Part shown: positions 17,695 through 26,202 of the stretch, piece after piece
Position numbering within the stretch: the first letter of the stretch is position 1
Layout of the letters: every line of letters starts with the position of its first letter
Source of the DNA: an uncultured Bacteroidota bacterium
GTDB lineage: Bacteria > Bacteroidota > Bacteroidia > Flavobacteriales > Flavobacteriaceae
Direction of reading: 5' to 3'
Assembly (NCBI GenBank): GCA_902566635.1
Contig: CACFJP010000005.1
Location: 25,779-89,778 of the forward strand
DNA length: 64,000 bases
The notes under the pieces: generated by a model
Seen by the model: the letters and a program-made list of their open reading frames with translations, nothing else
Told to the model about the DNA's origin: nothing
Databases searched by the model: none
Translations under genes and position numbers: made by a program

Positions 17695-19239
17695 ATGTCT
17701 GAAACCGACAATTTTAAAAAAGTGATTGCCCACGCCAAAGAATATGGCTTCGTCTTTCCGTCGAGTGATATTTATGATGGGCTAAGTGCCGTATATGATT
17801 ATGGTCAACAAGGCGTACTGCTGAAAAATAATATTCGCAACTATTGGTGGAAATCTATGGTGCAACTCAACGAAAATATTGTTGGATTAGATGCTGCTAT
17901 TTTTATGCATCCCATGACTTGGAAAGCGTCGGGGCACGTAGATGCTTTTAACGATCCATTGATTGACAACAAAGACTCCAAAAAACGCTATCGTGCCGAT
18001 GTGTTAATTGAGGATTATATCGCAAAATTGGAAGTTAAAATCGAAAAAGAAATCACTAAGGCCACCAAGCGTTTTGGAGATGCGTTTGACAGGAAGCAGT
18101 TTATATCGACAAATCCTCGAGTGGTTGGGTATCAAGAAAAGGCAAACGCGATCAGTGCTCGTATGGCCAAATCCTTAGAAGCCGAGGACCTTGCCGACGT
18201 AAAAGCACTTATTGAAGAATTGGAAATCGCATGCCCATTTTCTGGCTCTAAAAATTGGACGGATGTTAAACAATTCAACTTGATGTTTGGCACTAAGCTT
18301 GGTGCTTCTGCCGATAATGCGACTGATCTCTATCTACGTCCAGAAACTGCCCAAGGGATTTTTGTAAACTTTTTGAATGTACAAAAATCTGGACGTATGA
18401 AAATCCCCTTTGGGATTGCTCAAACCGGAAAGGCCTTTCGAAACGAAATTGTAGCACGTCAGTTCATCTTTCGCATGCGGGAGTTTGAGCAAATGGAGAT
18501 GCAATTTTTTATCCCTCCGGGTACACAAAAAGAGTGGTATGACCATTGGAAAAAAACCCGCCTCAACTGGCATCTATCTTTGGGAATGGGTGAAGAAAAC
18601 TATCGATATCATGACCACGAAAAACTGGCACACTATGCCGATGCTGCCTGTGATATAGAGTTTAAATTTCCATTTGGATTCAAAGAACTCGAGGGGATTC
18701 ACTCACGAACGAATTTTGACTTAGGGAGCCATGAAAAACATGCAGGTAAAAAACTACAGTATTTTGACCAAGAGCGTAACGAAAGTTACACCCCTTATGT
18801 ATTGGAAACCTCAATCGGACTGGATCGTATGTTTTTGGCGGTGCTTTCTCACTCCTTACAAGAGGAGCAACTTGAGGATGGCAACTCACGGACGGTATTG
18901 CGATTACCTGCCGTTTTGGCCCCCACAAAGGTTGCCATTTTACCTTTGGTGAAAAAGGATGGTTTGCCAGATCTTGCTCGTGATTTGGTTGCGTGTTTAA
19001 AATGGGATTACTCAACAACGTATGACGCGAAAGATGCTGTTGGGCGTCGATACCGACGACAAGACTCGCTCGGGACGCCATATTGTGTAACGGTTGATCA
19101 CCAATCCTTGAAAGATCAAACGGTTACATTACGCGAACGAGACTCCATGGAGCAAATTCGGGTTACCACCAAAGAGTTACCCCAATTGCTAGAAGCTAAA
19201 TTGAATCTCAAAAATTGGTTGACAAACCTTAAAGATTAG
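17695..19239 (+). CDS. glyS: Glycyl-tRNA synthetase (alpha2 type)
   Basis: 514 aa class II aminoacyl-tRNA synthetase that charges tRNA-Gly. ATG at 17695 (MSETDNFKKVIAHAKEYGF) was chosen; an upstream in-frame ATG at 17635 would add 20 non-conserved residues running across the promoter box. Motif 2 is FRNEIVARQFIFRMREFEQME and motif 3 includes TSIGLDRMFLAVL. The C-terminal anticodon-binding domain begins near APTKVAILPL. The size fits the dimeric archaeal/eukaryotic-like GlyRS used by Bacteroidota rather than the alpha2beta2 GlyQ/GlyS enzyme. Its stop interlocks with the convergent DUF3575-like gene (TTAG at 19236-19239). Confidence 0.97.
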   Translation: MSETDNFKKVIAHAKEYGFVFPSSDIYDGLSAVYDYGQQGVLLKNNIRNYWWKSMVQLNENIVGLDAAIFMHPMTWKASGHVDAFNDPLIDNKDSKKRYRADVLIEDYIAKLEVKIEKEITKATKRFGDAFDRKQFISTNPRVVGYQEKANAISARMAKSLEAEDLADVKALIEELEIACPFSGSKNWTDVKQFNLMFGTKLGASADNATDLYLRPETAQGIFVNFLNVQKSGRMKIPFGIAQTGKAFRNEIVARQFIFRMREFEQMEMQFFIPPGTQKEWYDHWKKTRLNWHLSLGMGEENYRYHDHEKLAHYADAACDIEFKFPFGFKELEGIHSRTNFDLGSHEKHAGKKLQYFDQERNESYTPYVLETSIGLDRMFLAVLSHSLQEEQLEDGNSRTVLRLPAVLAPTKVAILPLVKKDGLPDLARDLVACLKWDYSTTYDAKDAVGRRYRRQDSLGTPYCVTVDHQSLKDQTVTLRERDSMEQIRVTTKELPQLLEAKLNLKNWLTNLKD

Positions 19240-19889
19240 TATCTCTTCCCTACGGAAAATCCCAATCGAACATGAGCTTCGGGGTTACCGCCATTTGAAC
19301 CCTGACTATCCAAATATCTGCCAACTCCGATAAAAGGCTCAAAAGTGTACCCAGACCTGGTAATCCATTTCCGACCTATCGTAGCACCGACTGAAACGCG
19401 AAAGATATTGTCCCGATCATCAAAGTCATTATAAAGACCGTAATCATTCATATCTTTTGAAGAGGCAAAAGAACTAAACAACTCCACAAAAAGCCCCTTG
19501 GCACCATAATCTTTTCGGTTTAAAAAATAAAGTCTGTAATAAGGAGAAATCGCAAAACGACGCTGTACGATATCAGAACTGAGATTGTCAGAAAAATTGA
19601 TAAATAGCCCTGTTCCATAGCTGGAGTTTTCATCGATAATTTTTTCGTAATACCCATGGAAACCAGGGAGAACAAGCAAGTCAAAAAAGTTGACTCTCAA
19701 CTCGTTGTTTCCATAGGAATTAGCCGCTTCAAAAGAGGAGTTTTTAACAATTTCAACTTTGTATACCTTTTCCTCTTCTTGCTCTTCAGTAATTGAAGGT
19801 ACTCCAGTTATAGCTGGTACTTCTTGTTCTTGGGCGTTCATTACGACAAGCATAAAAAATATGCCTGTAAATGATAGCATTCTTTTCAT
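19236..19889 (-). CDS. Outer-membrane beta-barrel protein, DUF3575-like
   Basis: 217 aa. Signal peptide MKRMLSFTGIFFMLVVMNAQ, then an acidic Glu-rich stretch (about residues 22-42), then alternating hydrophobic strands ending in aromatic residues typical of small beta-barrels: LRVNFFDLLVLPGFHGYYEK, FAISPYYRLYFLN, GLFVELFSSF, FRVSVGATIGRKW, TFEPFIGVGRYL, HVRLGFSVGKRY. The NELRVNFFDLLVLPG opening resembles DUF3575 proteins. A TATTTTTG box lies on the minus strand at 19911-19918, 21 nt upstream. Function unknown. Confidence 0.7.
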   Translation of the reverse strand: MKRMLSFTGIFFMLVVMNAQEQEVPAITGVPSITEEQEEEKVYKVEIVKNSSFEAANSYGNNELRVNFFDLLVLPGFHGYYEKIIDENSSYGTGLFINFSDNLSSDIVQRRFAISPYYRLYFLNRKDYGAKGLFVELFSSFASSKDMNDYGLYNDFDDRDNIFRVSVGATIGRKWITRSGYTFEPFIGVGRYLDSQGSNGGNPEAHVRLGFSVGKRY

Positions 19890-19952
19890 TTTTTTAGTTT
19901 CAGATTAAAACAAAAATATAAAATTGTATCGTGACTTTGTATTTTAGCAATT

Positions 19953-20723
19953 ATGAAGATAATCTCCTATAACGTCAATGGCATTCGCGCAGCGCTGCGC
20001 AAAGATTTTTTAGCATGGCTACAAGCAGCTTCTCCTGATGTCCTCTGCCTACAAGAAATCAAAGCCACACCCGATCAATTTGAACCTAGTGTGTTTGAAG
20101 AATTGGGCTATCACCATAATTATTGGTATCCCGCCCAAAAAAAGGGATACAGTGGCGTAGCGGTATTATGCAAGCAAGAGCCAAACAATGTAGTTTATGG
20201 TACCGGTATCGTCTATATGGATAACGAAGGCCGCAACCTCCGCGTCGATTTCGACGGCGTTTCTGTTATGAGCTTATATCTTCCCTCGGGGACCAATCCT
20301 GAGCGATTGGCGTTTAAGTTTACCTATATGGATGACTTTCAAAGCTATATCAACGAACTCAAAAATGCATATCCCAATTTGGTCATTTGCGGAGACTATA
20401 ATATCTGCCACGAAGCCATCGATATCCATGACCCCGTGAGAAACGCCAAGGTCTCTGGCTTTTTACCTGAAGAGCGCGCTTGGTTAGATGGATTTATTAA
20501 GCAGGGTTTTACCGACTCGTTCCGTCATCTCAACGAAGACCCTCACCACTATAGCTGGTGGAGCTACCGTGCCAATGCTCGTGCCAATAATAAGGGCTGG
20601 CGAATCGACTATGCTATGGTGTCGGAACCATTAACCAAACATATAGAAAGAGCATTTATCTTACCCCAAGCTGTCCATTCTGACCACTGTCCAATTGGCG
20701 TCACTTTGAATATGGATTTATGA
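19953..20723 (+). CDS. xth: Exodeoxyribonuclease III (AP endonuclease)
   Basis: 256 aa Mg-dependent exo/endonuclease for base-excision repair at abasic sites. Active-site motifs of the ExoIII/APE1 family: NVNGIRAAL (Asn), LQEIKA (Glu metal ligand), YLPSGT, GDYNICHEAIDI (Asp/Asn), RIDYAMVSE and SDHCPIGVTL (catalytic Asp-His). Full length and intact. An imperfect -7 box (TATTTTAG, 19940-19947) ends 5 nt before the ATG. It overlaps the next gene by ATGA, suggesting a two-gene unit. Confidence 0.96.
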   Translation: MKIISYNVNGIRAALRKDFLAWLQAASPDVLCLQEIKATPDQFEPSVFEELGYHHNYWYPAQKKGYSGVAVLCKQEPNNVVYGTGIVYMDNEGRNLRVDFDGVSVMSLYLPSGTNPERLAFKFTYMDDFQSYINELKNAYPNLVICGDYNICHEAIDIHDPVRNAKVSGFLPEERAWLDGFIKQGFTDSFRHLNEDPHHYSWWSYRANARANNKGWRIDYAMVSEPLTKHIERAFILPQAVHSDHCPIGVTLNMDL

Positions 20724-21757
20724 AATACACCACTTTACCTCACTCGGATGTCCGTGTGAGTAAAATCTGCTTAGGTACCATGACTTGGGGCAATCAAAAC
20801 ACCCAAGCGGAGGGTTTTGAACAAATGGATTATTCACTCGAAAAAGGGGTGAATTTTTTTGATACAGCAGAGTTGTATCCAGTGCCAGCAAGTGCCGATA
20901 CCTATGCCGAAACGGAACGCATCATTGGCAATTGGTTTGCCTCTCGAAACAATCGCGAACAAGTGGTTTTGGCCACAAAAATTGCAGGACCAGGGGCCTA
21001 CACTGCACACATCCGAACCACAGGGTTTTCACCCGAAAGTATCCAACAGGCCCTAGACGGTAGCTTGCAACGGCTTCAGACCGATTATATTGATTTATAT
21101 CAGTTGCATTGGCCCGAAAGAAACTCCAATTTTTTTGGTTCTCTTGGATATAAACCAGACGAAAATGAGCAATGGGAAGACAGCTTTCGTGAGATTTTAG
21201 AAACCCTCGATGATTGTATCAAAGCGGGCAAAATCAAACATATTGGACTGTCTAACGAGTCCCCTTGGGGAGCGATGAAGTATTTGGCACTTTCGGAGTT
21301 TGCAAACCTACCTCGTATGAAAACCATTCAAAATCCATATTCCCTTCTCAATCGAAAGTTTGAAGTCGGCAATGCCGAAGTCGCTCATCGCGAACAGTTG
21401 GGGTTATTGGCTTATTCGCCCATGGCTTTTGGAATTTTATCGGGAAAGTATCGCGGCGGAAAACTTCCTGAAAATAGCCGTCTTCAGCTTTTCCCAAGAA
21501 TGGCGCGATACAACAGCGAGGAATCTATTCAAGCAACCGAGCTTTATGCTGCTATCGCTGAAAAGCATGGTTTGTCCTTGGCACAAATGTCACTGGCATT
21601 TGTGACCGACCAACCTTTTGTGACTTCCAATATCATCGGGGCGACAACTATGACGCAATTACAAGAAAATATCGCTTCGGCAGATCTGAGTTTATCAGAA
21701 GATATTCTAGATGAAATCGATACAGTGCACAAGCAATATTCTAATCCAGCGCCTTAG
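20720..21757 (+). CDS. Aldo/keto reductase (Tas-like)
   Basis: 345 aa NADPH-dependent TIM-barrel oxidoreductase. The catalytic tetrad is visible: Asp and Tyr in FFDTAELYPV, Lys in LATKIAGP and His in YQLHWPERN. NADP-binding segments appear in LGLLAYSPMAFGILSG and NIIGATTM. The size and YPVPAS segment resemble the E. coli Tas subgroup. The physiological substrate cannot be told. It starts 4 bp inside xth (ATGA), and its stop interlocks with radA (TTAG at 21754-21757). Confidence 0.9.
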   Translation: MKYTTLPHSDVRVSKICLGTMTWGNQNTQAEGFEQMDYSLEKGVNFFDTAELYPVPASADTYAETERIIGNWFASRNNREQVVLATKIAGPGAYTAHIRTTGFSPESIQQALDGSLQRLQTDYIDLYQLHWPERNSNFFGSLGYKPDENEQWEDSFREILETLDDCIKAGKIKHIGLSNESPWGAMKYLALSEFANLPRMKTIQNPYSLLNRKFEVGNAEVAHREQLGLLAYSPMAFGILSGKYRGGKLPENSRLQLFPRMARYNSEESIQATELYAAIAEKHGLSLAQMSLAFVTDQPFVTSNIIGATTMTQLQENIASADLSLSEDILDEIDTVHKQYSNPAP

Positions 21758-23100
21758 AACAATAACTCTACCAATCCGCGGACATTATCTAGAGCAATCA
21801 CCTCGAGCTTGGATGTGGGGAGTTTACTTTTTTGCGCGACAACTAGGGTTGTGAAGCCAAGTTTTTCGGCCTCTTGAATACGTTGCTCCACTCTGGGAAC
21901 GTTACGCAGTTCGCCAGAGAGCCCTACTTCAGCAGCAAAGCAATATTTTTCGGGGATGACCACGTCCAAGCTACTTGAGAGTATGGCAGCAGCCACTGCT
22001 AGATCGAGAGCGGGATCTTCAATGCGAATTCCACCTGCAAGGTTGAGAAATACATCTTTAGCGCCGAGCTTAAAGCCTGCACGTTTTTCCAAAACTGCCA
22101 ACAACATATTGAGTCGTTTGACATTAAAGCCCGTATTACTTCTTTGGGGGGTGCCATAGACCGCAGAACTCACTAAGGCCTGACACTCAATCAGCATGGG
22201 ACGCATTCCTTCTAAGGTAGCTGCAATGGCATGCCCACTCAAATTGCTACTGCTGCTTGAAATTAAGAGCTCACTTGGATTTTCAACGATGCGCAAACCT
22301 TTGGTTTCCATTTCATAAATCCCCAATTCTGCTGTGGAGCCAAAGCGGTTTTTGGGGGTGCGCAAAATGCGATATAGATAATTTCTATCTCCCTCGAAAT
22401 GCAATACTACATCCACCATGTGCTCTAGGATTTTAGGACCCGCTATCATCCCATCTTTGGTAATATGTCCAACCACCAAAACAGGGATATGCATTTGTTT
22501 GGCAAATCGTTGCAATGTGGAGGTGCACTCACGAACTTGTGATACACTGCCCGCACCACTATCAATCAGATCGGTTTGGAGGGTTTGTATCGAATCTACA
22601 ATAAGGAGTTTGGGTTTGAGTGTATTGGCTTGGATGAGGATTTGCTCTACATTGGTTTCGTTGAGCAAAAAGCACTGCGAATTCCCATTGTTCATTCGGT
22701 TACTTCTCAACTTGATTTGCGTTAAACTCTCTTCTCCGGAGACATATAATGTGGGGTAATTGACCTGAAGAGCGAGTTGTAGCAGTAAGGTGGACTTACC
22801 TACCCCTGGTTCTCCCGCCAACAAGACCAATGAGCCCGGAACTACACCTCCGCCCAAAACCCGATCCAATTCGGCATCGCCTGTGGCCAAACGCGCTTGC
22901 TGACTTTCAGAGACCTCTTCAATGGGAATTGGGATACTTTCTTGTGATTCTTTAGGTGCTTGCCAAGGTTCGGTTTTTGATTTTTGCAAAATCTCTTCTG
23001 CTATGGTATTCCATTCTTTACAAGCATGGCATTGCCCTTGCCACTTGCTATACTGCGTGCCACAGTTTTTACAAAAAAAAGCTGTTTTTACTTTTGCCAT
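21754..23100 (-). CDS. radA: DNA repair/recombination protein RadA (Sms)
   Basis: 448 aa from ATG at 23100 (MAKVKTAFFCKNCG); longer upstream extensions would run into the flippase gene and are not RadA-like. The N-terminal zinc finger is CKNCG plus CHAC; Walker A is GEPGVGKSTLLLQ; the RadA-specific motif is KNRFGS; the C-terminal Lon-like domain includes NLAGGIRIEDPALDLAVAAA. RadA is a RecA-related hexameric helicase that helps D-loop branch migration. It is the last gene of the panC-panD-flippase-radA run, 17 nt after the flippase gene. Confidence 0.97.
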   Translation of the reverse strand: MAKVKTAFFCKNCGTQYSKWQGQCHACKEWNTIAEEILQKSKTEPWQAPKESQESIPIPIEEVSESQQARLATGDAELDRVLGGGVVPGSLVLLAGEPGVGKSTLLLQLALQVNYPTLYVSGEESLTQIKLRSNRMNNGNSQCFLLNETNVEQILIQANTLKPKLLIVDSIQTLQTDLIDSGAGSVSQVRECTSTLQRFAKQMHIPVLVVGHITKDGMIAGPKILEHMVDVVLHFEGDRNYLYRILRTPKNRFGSTAELGIYEMETKGLRIVENPSELLISSSSSNLSGHAIAATLEGMRPMLIECQALVSSAVYGTPQRSNTGFNVKRLNMLLAVLEKRAGFKLGAKDVFLNLAGGIRIEDPALDLAVAAAILSSSLDVVIPEKYCFAAEVGLSGELRNVPRVEQRIQEAEKLGFTTLVVAQKSKLPTSKLEVIALDNVRGLVELLF

Positions 23101-23117
23101 TGTAACTGGAAAGATAC

Positions 23118-24080
23118 TTATTTTTTTCTGTTGATAACAGGCAAAAAGGCAAAAGATAAACCACCAAAAATGAGAATCATAATGGTTTGGCTTGACCATG
23201 CAATCCATCCGTAGGCAAGTGCAATTTCATATGAGATACCATAGTGATTTAGTACTGTTGCGACTGCAAGTGGATACAATCCAATTCCGCCATTGGTGAC
23301 GGTAATCGAAAGCCCTCCTGCGACAAAACCTAAAAGGATAACATCGAGCCCCAAAGTGGCTGAAAGAGGTAATGAAAATTGAATCACCCAAAACATCATG
23401 ATATACATCAGCCAAATAAAAATCGTATGTGCCCAAAAAGCATACGCATTAGAAACGGAACCAATTGATAAAATGCCTTGATAGATATTGATAAAAAAAC
23501 TTTTTATACGAGCCATAAAAGGAAATCGTTCGCTATTAATCAGAAGAGCAAATATTATAATTGCAAAAACCAACACTATAATGATATAAATACTCATGAG
23601 TTGTCCAAATGATTCGCTGAGTTCTGCTTTTACCCAATCTCCTCCGACGTAGATCGCTGAAAAGACAAGCAATAACATGATGACAAGATCGATGACTCGT
23701 TCGCTAATTACTGTTCCCACTGCTTTGGAAAAAGGAATTTTTTCGTAAGCATATATGGCTGTCACTCTAAGAACTTCACCTGAGCGAGGTATCCCTAAGT
23801 TTGACAGATAATTAACCAGTACCGAAGCAATTAGGTTTTTTAATTTTGGATGATAACCTAAAGGGTTAAGTAGATATTTCCATCGGTACGCACGAGACAG
23901 ATGACTCATAGCACCGAAGACGACAGAAATCAAAATAGGTAATAGGTGCGCTTGCTGAACCGTTGACCAAATCTGCAGGCGTTGATCTGAAGTGATTGAG
24001 CTTAATGAGTAGAAGATGAGAAAAACACCAATGCCCAGTGGGACGAAGTTGCGTAATGCGGAAACGAGGGGTTTAGACAA
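23118..24080 (-). CDS. Flippase-like integral membrane protein (LPG synthase TM/UPF0104 family)
   Basis: 320 aa with about eight hydrophobic helices. The family is recognised by SHLSRAYRWKYLLNPLGY near the N-terminus, NYLSNLGIPRSGEVLR and GGIGLYPLAVA. Members resemble the membrane domain of lysylphosphatidylglycerol synthase (MprF) and often act in lipid or glycan transport. No catalytic cytoplasmic domain is attached. The start is TTG at 24080, three bases after the panD stop, since no ATG is near. It sits between panD and radA, a neighbourhood that does not reveal the substrate. Confidence 0.85.
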   Translation of the reverse strand: MSKPLVSALRNFVPLGIGVFLIFYSLSSITSDQRLQIWSTVQQAHLLPILISVVFGAMSHLSRAYRWKYLLNPLGYHPKLKNLIASVLVNYLSNLGIPRSGEVLRVTAIYAYEKIPFSKAVGTVISERVIDLVIMLLLVFSAIYVGGDWVKAELSESFGQLMSIYIIIVLVFAIIIFALLINSERFPFMARIKSFFINIYQGILSIGSVSNAYAFWAHTIFIWLMYIMMFWVIQFSLPLSATLGLDVILLGFVAGGLSITVTNGGIGLYPLAVATVLNHYGISYEIALAYGWIAWSSQTIMILIFGGLSFAFLPVINRKK

Positions 24081-24082
24081 AA

Positions 24083-24433
24083 CTATAGCAGGGTATTGGT
24101 CTTTGTATTTGGGAAGATAATCTTAGGAACAAAGTTTTTTGCCTCTTCAACTGTCAATTGGGCATAGCTGATGATGATAACGATATCTCCCTTTTGGGCT
24201 TTACGAGCAGCAGGGCCATTGAGGGTAATTTCTCCACTGTTTTTCACCCCTTCAATGATATAGGTTTCAATGCGTTCACCATTGTTTACATTGACAATAT
24301 TAACCTTCTCGCCTGCAATCAAATCTGCAGCATCCATCAAAACAGGATCGATTGTAATGCTACCAACATAATCCAGCTCTGCACCAGTGACGGTAACGCG
24401 GTGAATTTTGGATTTAAGAACTTCGATTGTCAT
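24083..24433 (-). CDS. panD: Aspartate 1-decarboxylase proenzyme
   Basis: 116 aa pyruvoyl enzyme making beta-alanine from aspartate for pantothenate and CoA. Self-cleavage occurs at Gly24-Ser25, visible in YVGSITID; the serine becomes the pyruvoyl group. Other conserved parts are [29 protein letters not shown] and VIIISYA. It lies 13 nt after panC. A TATATTTG box ends 4 nt before its ATG, so it may also be transcribed separately. Confidence 0.97.
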   Translation of the reverse strand: MTIEVLKSKIHRVTVTGAELDYVGSITIDPVLMDAADLIAGEKVNIVNVNNGERIETYIIEGVKNSGEITLNGPAARKAQKGDIVIIISYAQLTVEEAKNFVPKIIFPNTKTNTLL

Positions 24434-24437
24434 GCTG

Positions 24438-24445
24438 CAAATATA
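24438..24445 (-). promoter_or_regulatory. Candidate -7 box of panD
   Basis: Minus strand TATATTTG, a perfect TAnnTTTG box overlapping the panC stop region and ending 4 nt before the panD ATG at 24433. No TTTG at -33 was recognised. If active, it would give a leaderless panD transcript. Confidence 0.35.
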
Positions 24446-24446
24446 C

Positions 24447-25286
24447 TTAATTGAGAGAGATATTATCTATCAATCGGGTGCCTTCAACAACAACAGCAAC
24501 GAAGGCACGATAAGACACACCTTTTGCCTTTGATTGCACAACATTCAAGTTGTGTTCTGCAACGATTTCGAAGTATTCTAGCTCCATTTGAGGGGCTTCG
24601 GAGAGTTTTTGAATAGCCATCGTTTTTAATGCATCTATATTAAGTGAGGAAAAATTGGATTTAACCATTTGCAAAGTCGCATAAATCATTTTTGCCTTTT
24701 CTCTCCCTTCGTCAGACAAACGACTGTTACGAGAACTCATTGCAAGTCCATTGGCTTCGCGAACGGTTGGCAGACTTCGAATCTCAATCCCCAATGGTTT
24801 TGCCAAAAGAGAAACAATTTGCAATTGCTGAAAATCTTTTTGACCAAAATAAGCAACATCAGGTTGGAGGAGTGTAAACAAACGTTTAACTACAGTAGAA
24901 ACCCCATCAAAATGCCCAGGGCGATACATTCCCTCCATGGTTTTGTCCAACCCCTGTAATGTATACTTTCTTGCTTTAGCACCATCTGGATAAATTGTTT
25001 CAACACTAGGGATAAACACACAGATATTTGGATCTATCGTATATATTTTCTCAACATCAGCGTCGATTGTTGACGGATAGTTTTCTAGGTCATTCTTGGA
25101 GTCAAACTGGGTTGGATTGATAAAAATACTAACAAATGTCATAGCATTTTCTGCATGTGCTTTTTGAATAAGTTTCAGATGCCCTTGGTGTAAAGAACCC
25201 ATAGTAGGGACTAGACCCCAACTGCGATTGTTGTCGTTTTTTCTTTGAAAGAGACGCAACTCTTCTGTCGTGAAGACTTTTGGCAT
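24447..25286 (-). CDS. panC: Pantoate--beta-alanine ligase
   Basis: 279 aa ATP-dependent ligase that joins pantoate and beta-alanine to give pantothenate. Nucleotidyltransferase signatures: [13 protein letters not shown] (HxGH-type), [32 protein letters not shown] and MSSRNSRL (KMSKS-like). First gene of the panC-panD run, divergent from the GT5-like gene. The pairing with panD supplies both the substrate beta-alanine and its use. Confidence 0.97.
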   Translation of the reverse strand: MPKVFTTEELRLFQRKNDNNRSWGLVPTMGSLHQGHLKLIQKAHAENAMTFVSIFINPTQFDSKNDLENYPSTIDADVEKIYTIDPNICVFIPSVETIYPDGAKARKYTLQGLDKTMEGMYRPGHFDGVSTVVKRLFTLLQPDVAYFGQKDFQQLQIVSLLAKPLGIEIRSLPTVREANGLAMSSRNSRLSDEGREKAKMIYATLQMVKSNFSSLNIDALKTMAIQKLSEAPQMELEYFEIVAEHNLNVVQSKAKGVSYRAFVAVVVEGTRLIDNISLN

Positions 25287-25344
25287 TTAGAAAAGTTTAA
25301 CACCTTCCGTCAGGAATTATGGGCAAACTTCGGTATAATTTTCG

Positions 25345-25352
25345 TAATTTTG
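25345..25352 (+). promoter_or_regulatory. Candidate -7 box of the GT5-like/DUF4270 pair
   Basis: TAATTTTG, 31 nt before the ATG at 25384 and matching TAnnTTTG. No convincing TTTG at -33. It lies in the panC divergent region. Confidence 0.4.
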
Positions 25353-25383
25353 CATACTTCAAAAAGAATAATCTTTGGGTTTT

Positions 25384-26202
25384 ATGACAGATAAAAAAAT
25401 CCTATTCGTTTCATCTGAGGTGGTTCCTTATTTACCAGAATCGAATTTATCAACGATGACCTTCTCTCTTCCTAAAATGGTTAATGAGGTTGGCGGACAA
25501 ACCCGAATCTTTATTCCAAAGTATGGTTTGATAAACGAACGTCGCCATCAGTTGCATGAGGTGATTCGACTTTCAGGAATGAATCTTGTGATCAATGATA
25601 TCGATGTTCCTTTGATCATAAAGGTCGCTTCTATTCCTAAAGAACGCATGCAAGTTTATTTCATCGACAACGAGGACTATTTCAAAGGAAGGCAGTTGGA
25701 AAAAGATGAAAATGGGAAATTGTATAGAGATAATGATGAACGAGCGATCTTTTTTGCTAAAGGTGTGATCGAAACAGTCAAAAAACTCAATTGGGCACCC
25801 GACATTATTCATGTGCAAGGCTGGATTGCGATGCTTATGCCGCTTTATTGCAAACATTATTACACAGATGAACCGATTTTGGCCAACACCAAAGTCGTTT
25901 CTTCGATTTTTAATACGCCATTTGAAGAACAGCTTTCATCTAACTTGATCAAAAAATTAGCCTTTGATGGCCTAGAACATGAATTGACGAAAGATCTGAA
26001 AACCCCAAATTTCTCTGCTCTTGCAAAAAATGCAATAGCCAATTCCGATGGTTTGATTATTGCAGATTCTGACATTGATAAAAGTGTGAAGAAAGAAATT
26101 TTATCTTCTAACAAACCCACACTTCATTCCACTTCCAAAGATGGTTTTGAGGTAGATTATAAAGAATTTTACACAAATCAAATCCTCAAATTAGATAAAT
26201 GA
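25384..26202 (+). CDS. Half-length, degenerate GT5 glycogen/starch-synthase-like protein
   Basis: 272 aa from ATG at 25384 (a TTG at 25375 is the only other nearby start). The protein resembles just the N-terminal Rossmann half of GT5 glycogen synthase: KKILFVSSEVVPYL at the start and DIIHVQGWIAMLMPLY in the place of the usual H-D-W segment. The ADP-glucose-binding K-x-G-G-L motif expected after the SSEVVP segment is replaced by PESNLS, and the whole C-terminal GT-B domain is absent, so glycogen synthase activity is very unlikely. It ends in ATGA overlap with the DUF4270 lipoprotein gene, so the two are translationally coupled. Likely a regulatory or structural role; this is inference. Confidence 0.8.
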   Translation: MTDKKILFVSSEVVPYLPESNLSTMTFSLPKMVNEVGGQTRIFIPKYGLINERRHQLHEVIRLSGMNLVINDIDVPLIIKVASIPKERMQVYFIDNEDYFKGRQLEKDENGKLYRDNDERAIFFAKGVIETVKKLNWAPDIIHVQGWIAMLMPLYCKHYYTDEPILANTKVVSSIFNTPFEEQLSSNLIKKLAFDGLEHELTKDLKTPNFSALAKNAIANSDGLIIADSDIDKSVKKEILSSNKPTLHSTSKDGFEVDYKEFYTNQILKLDK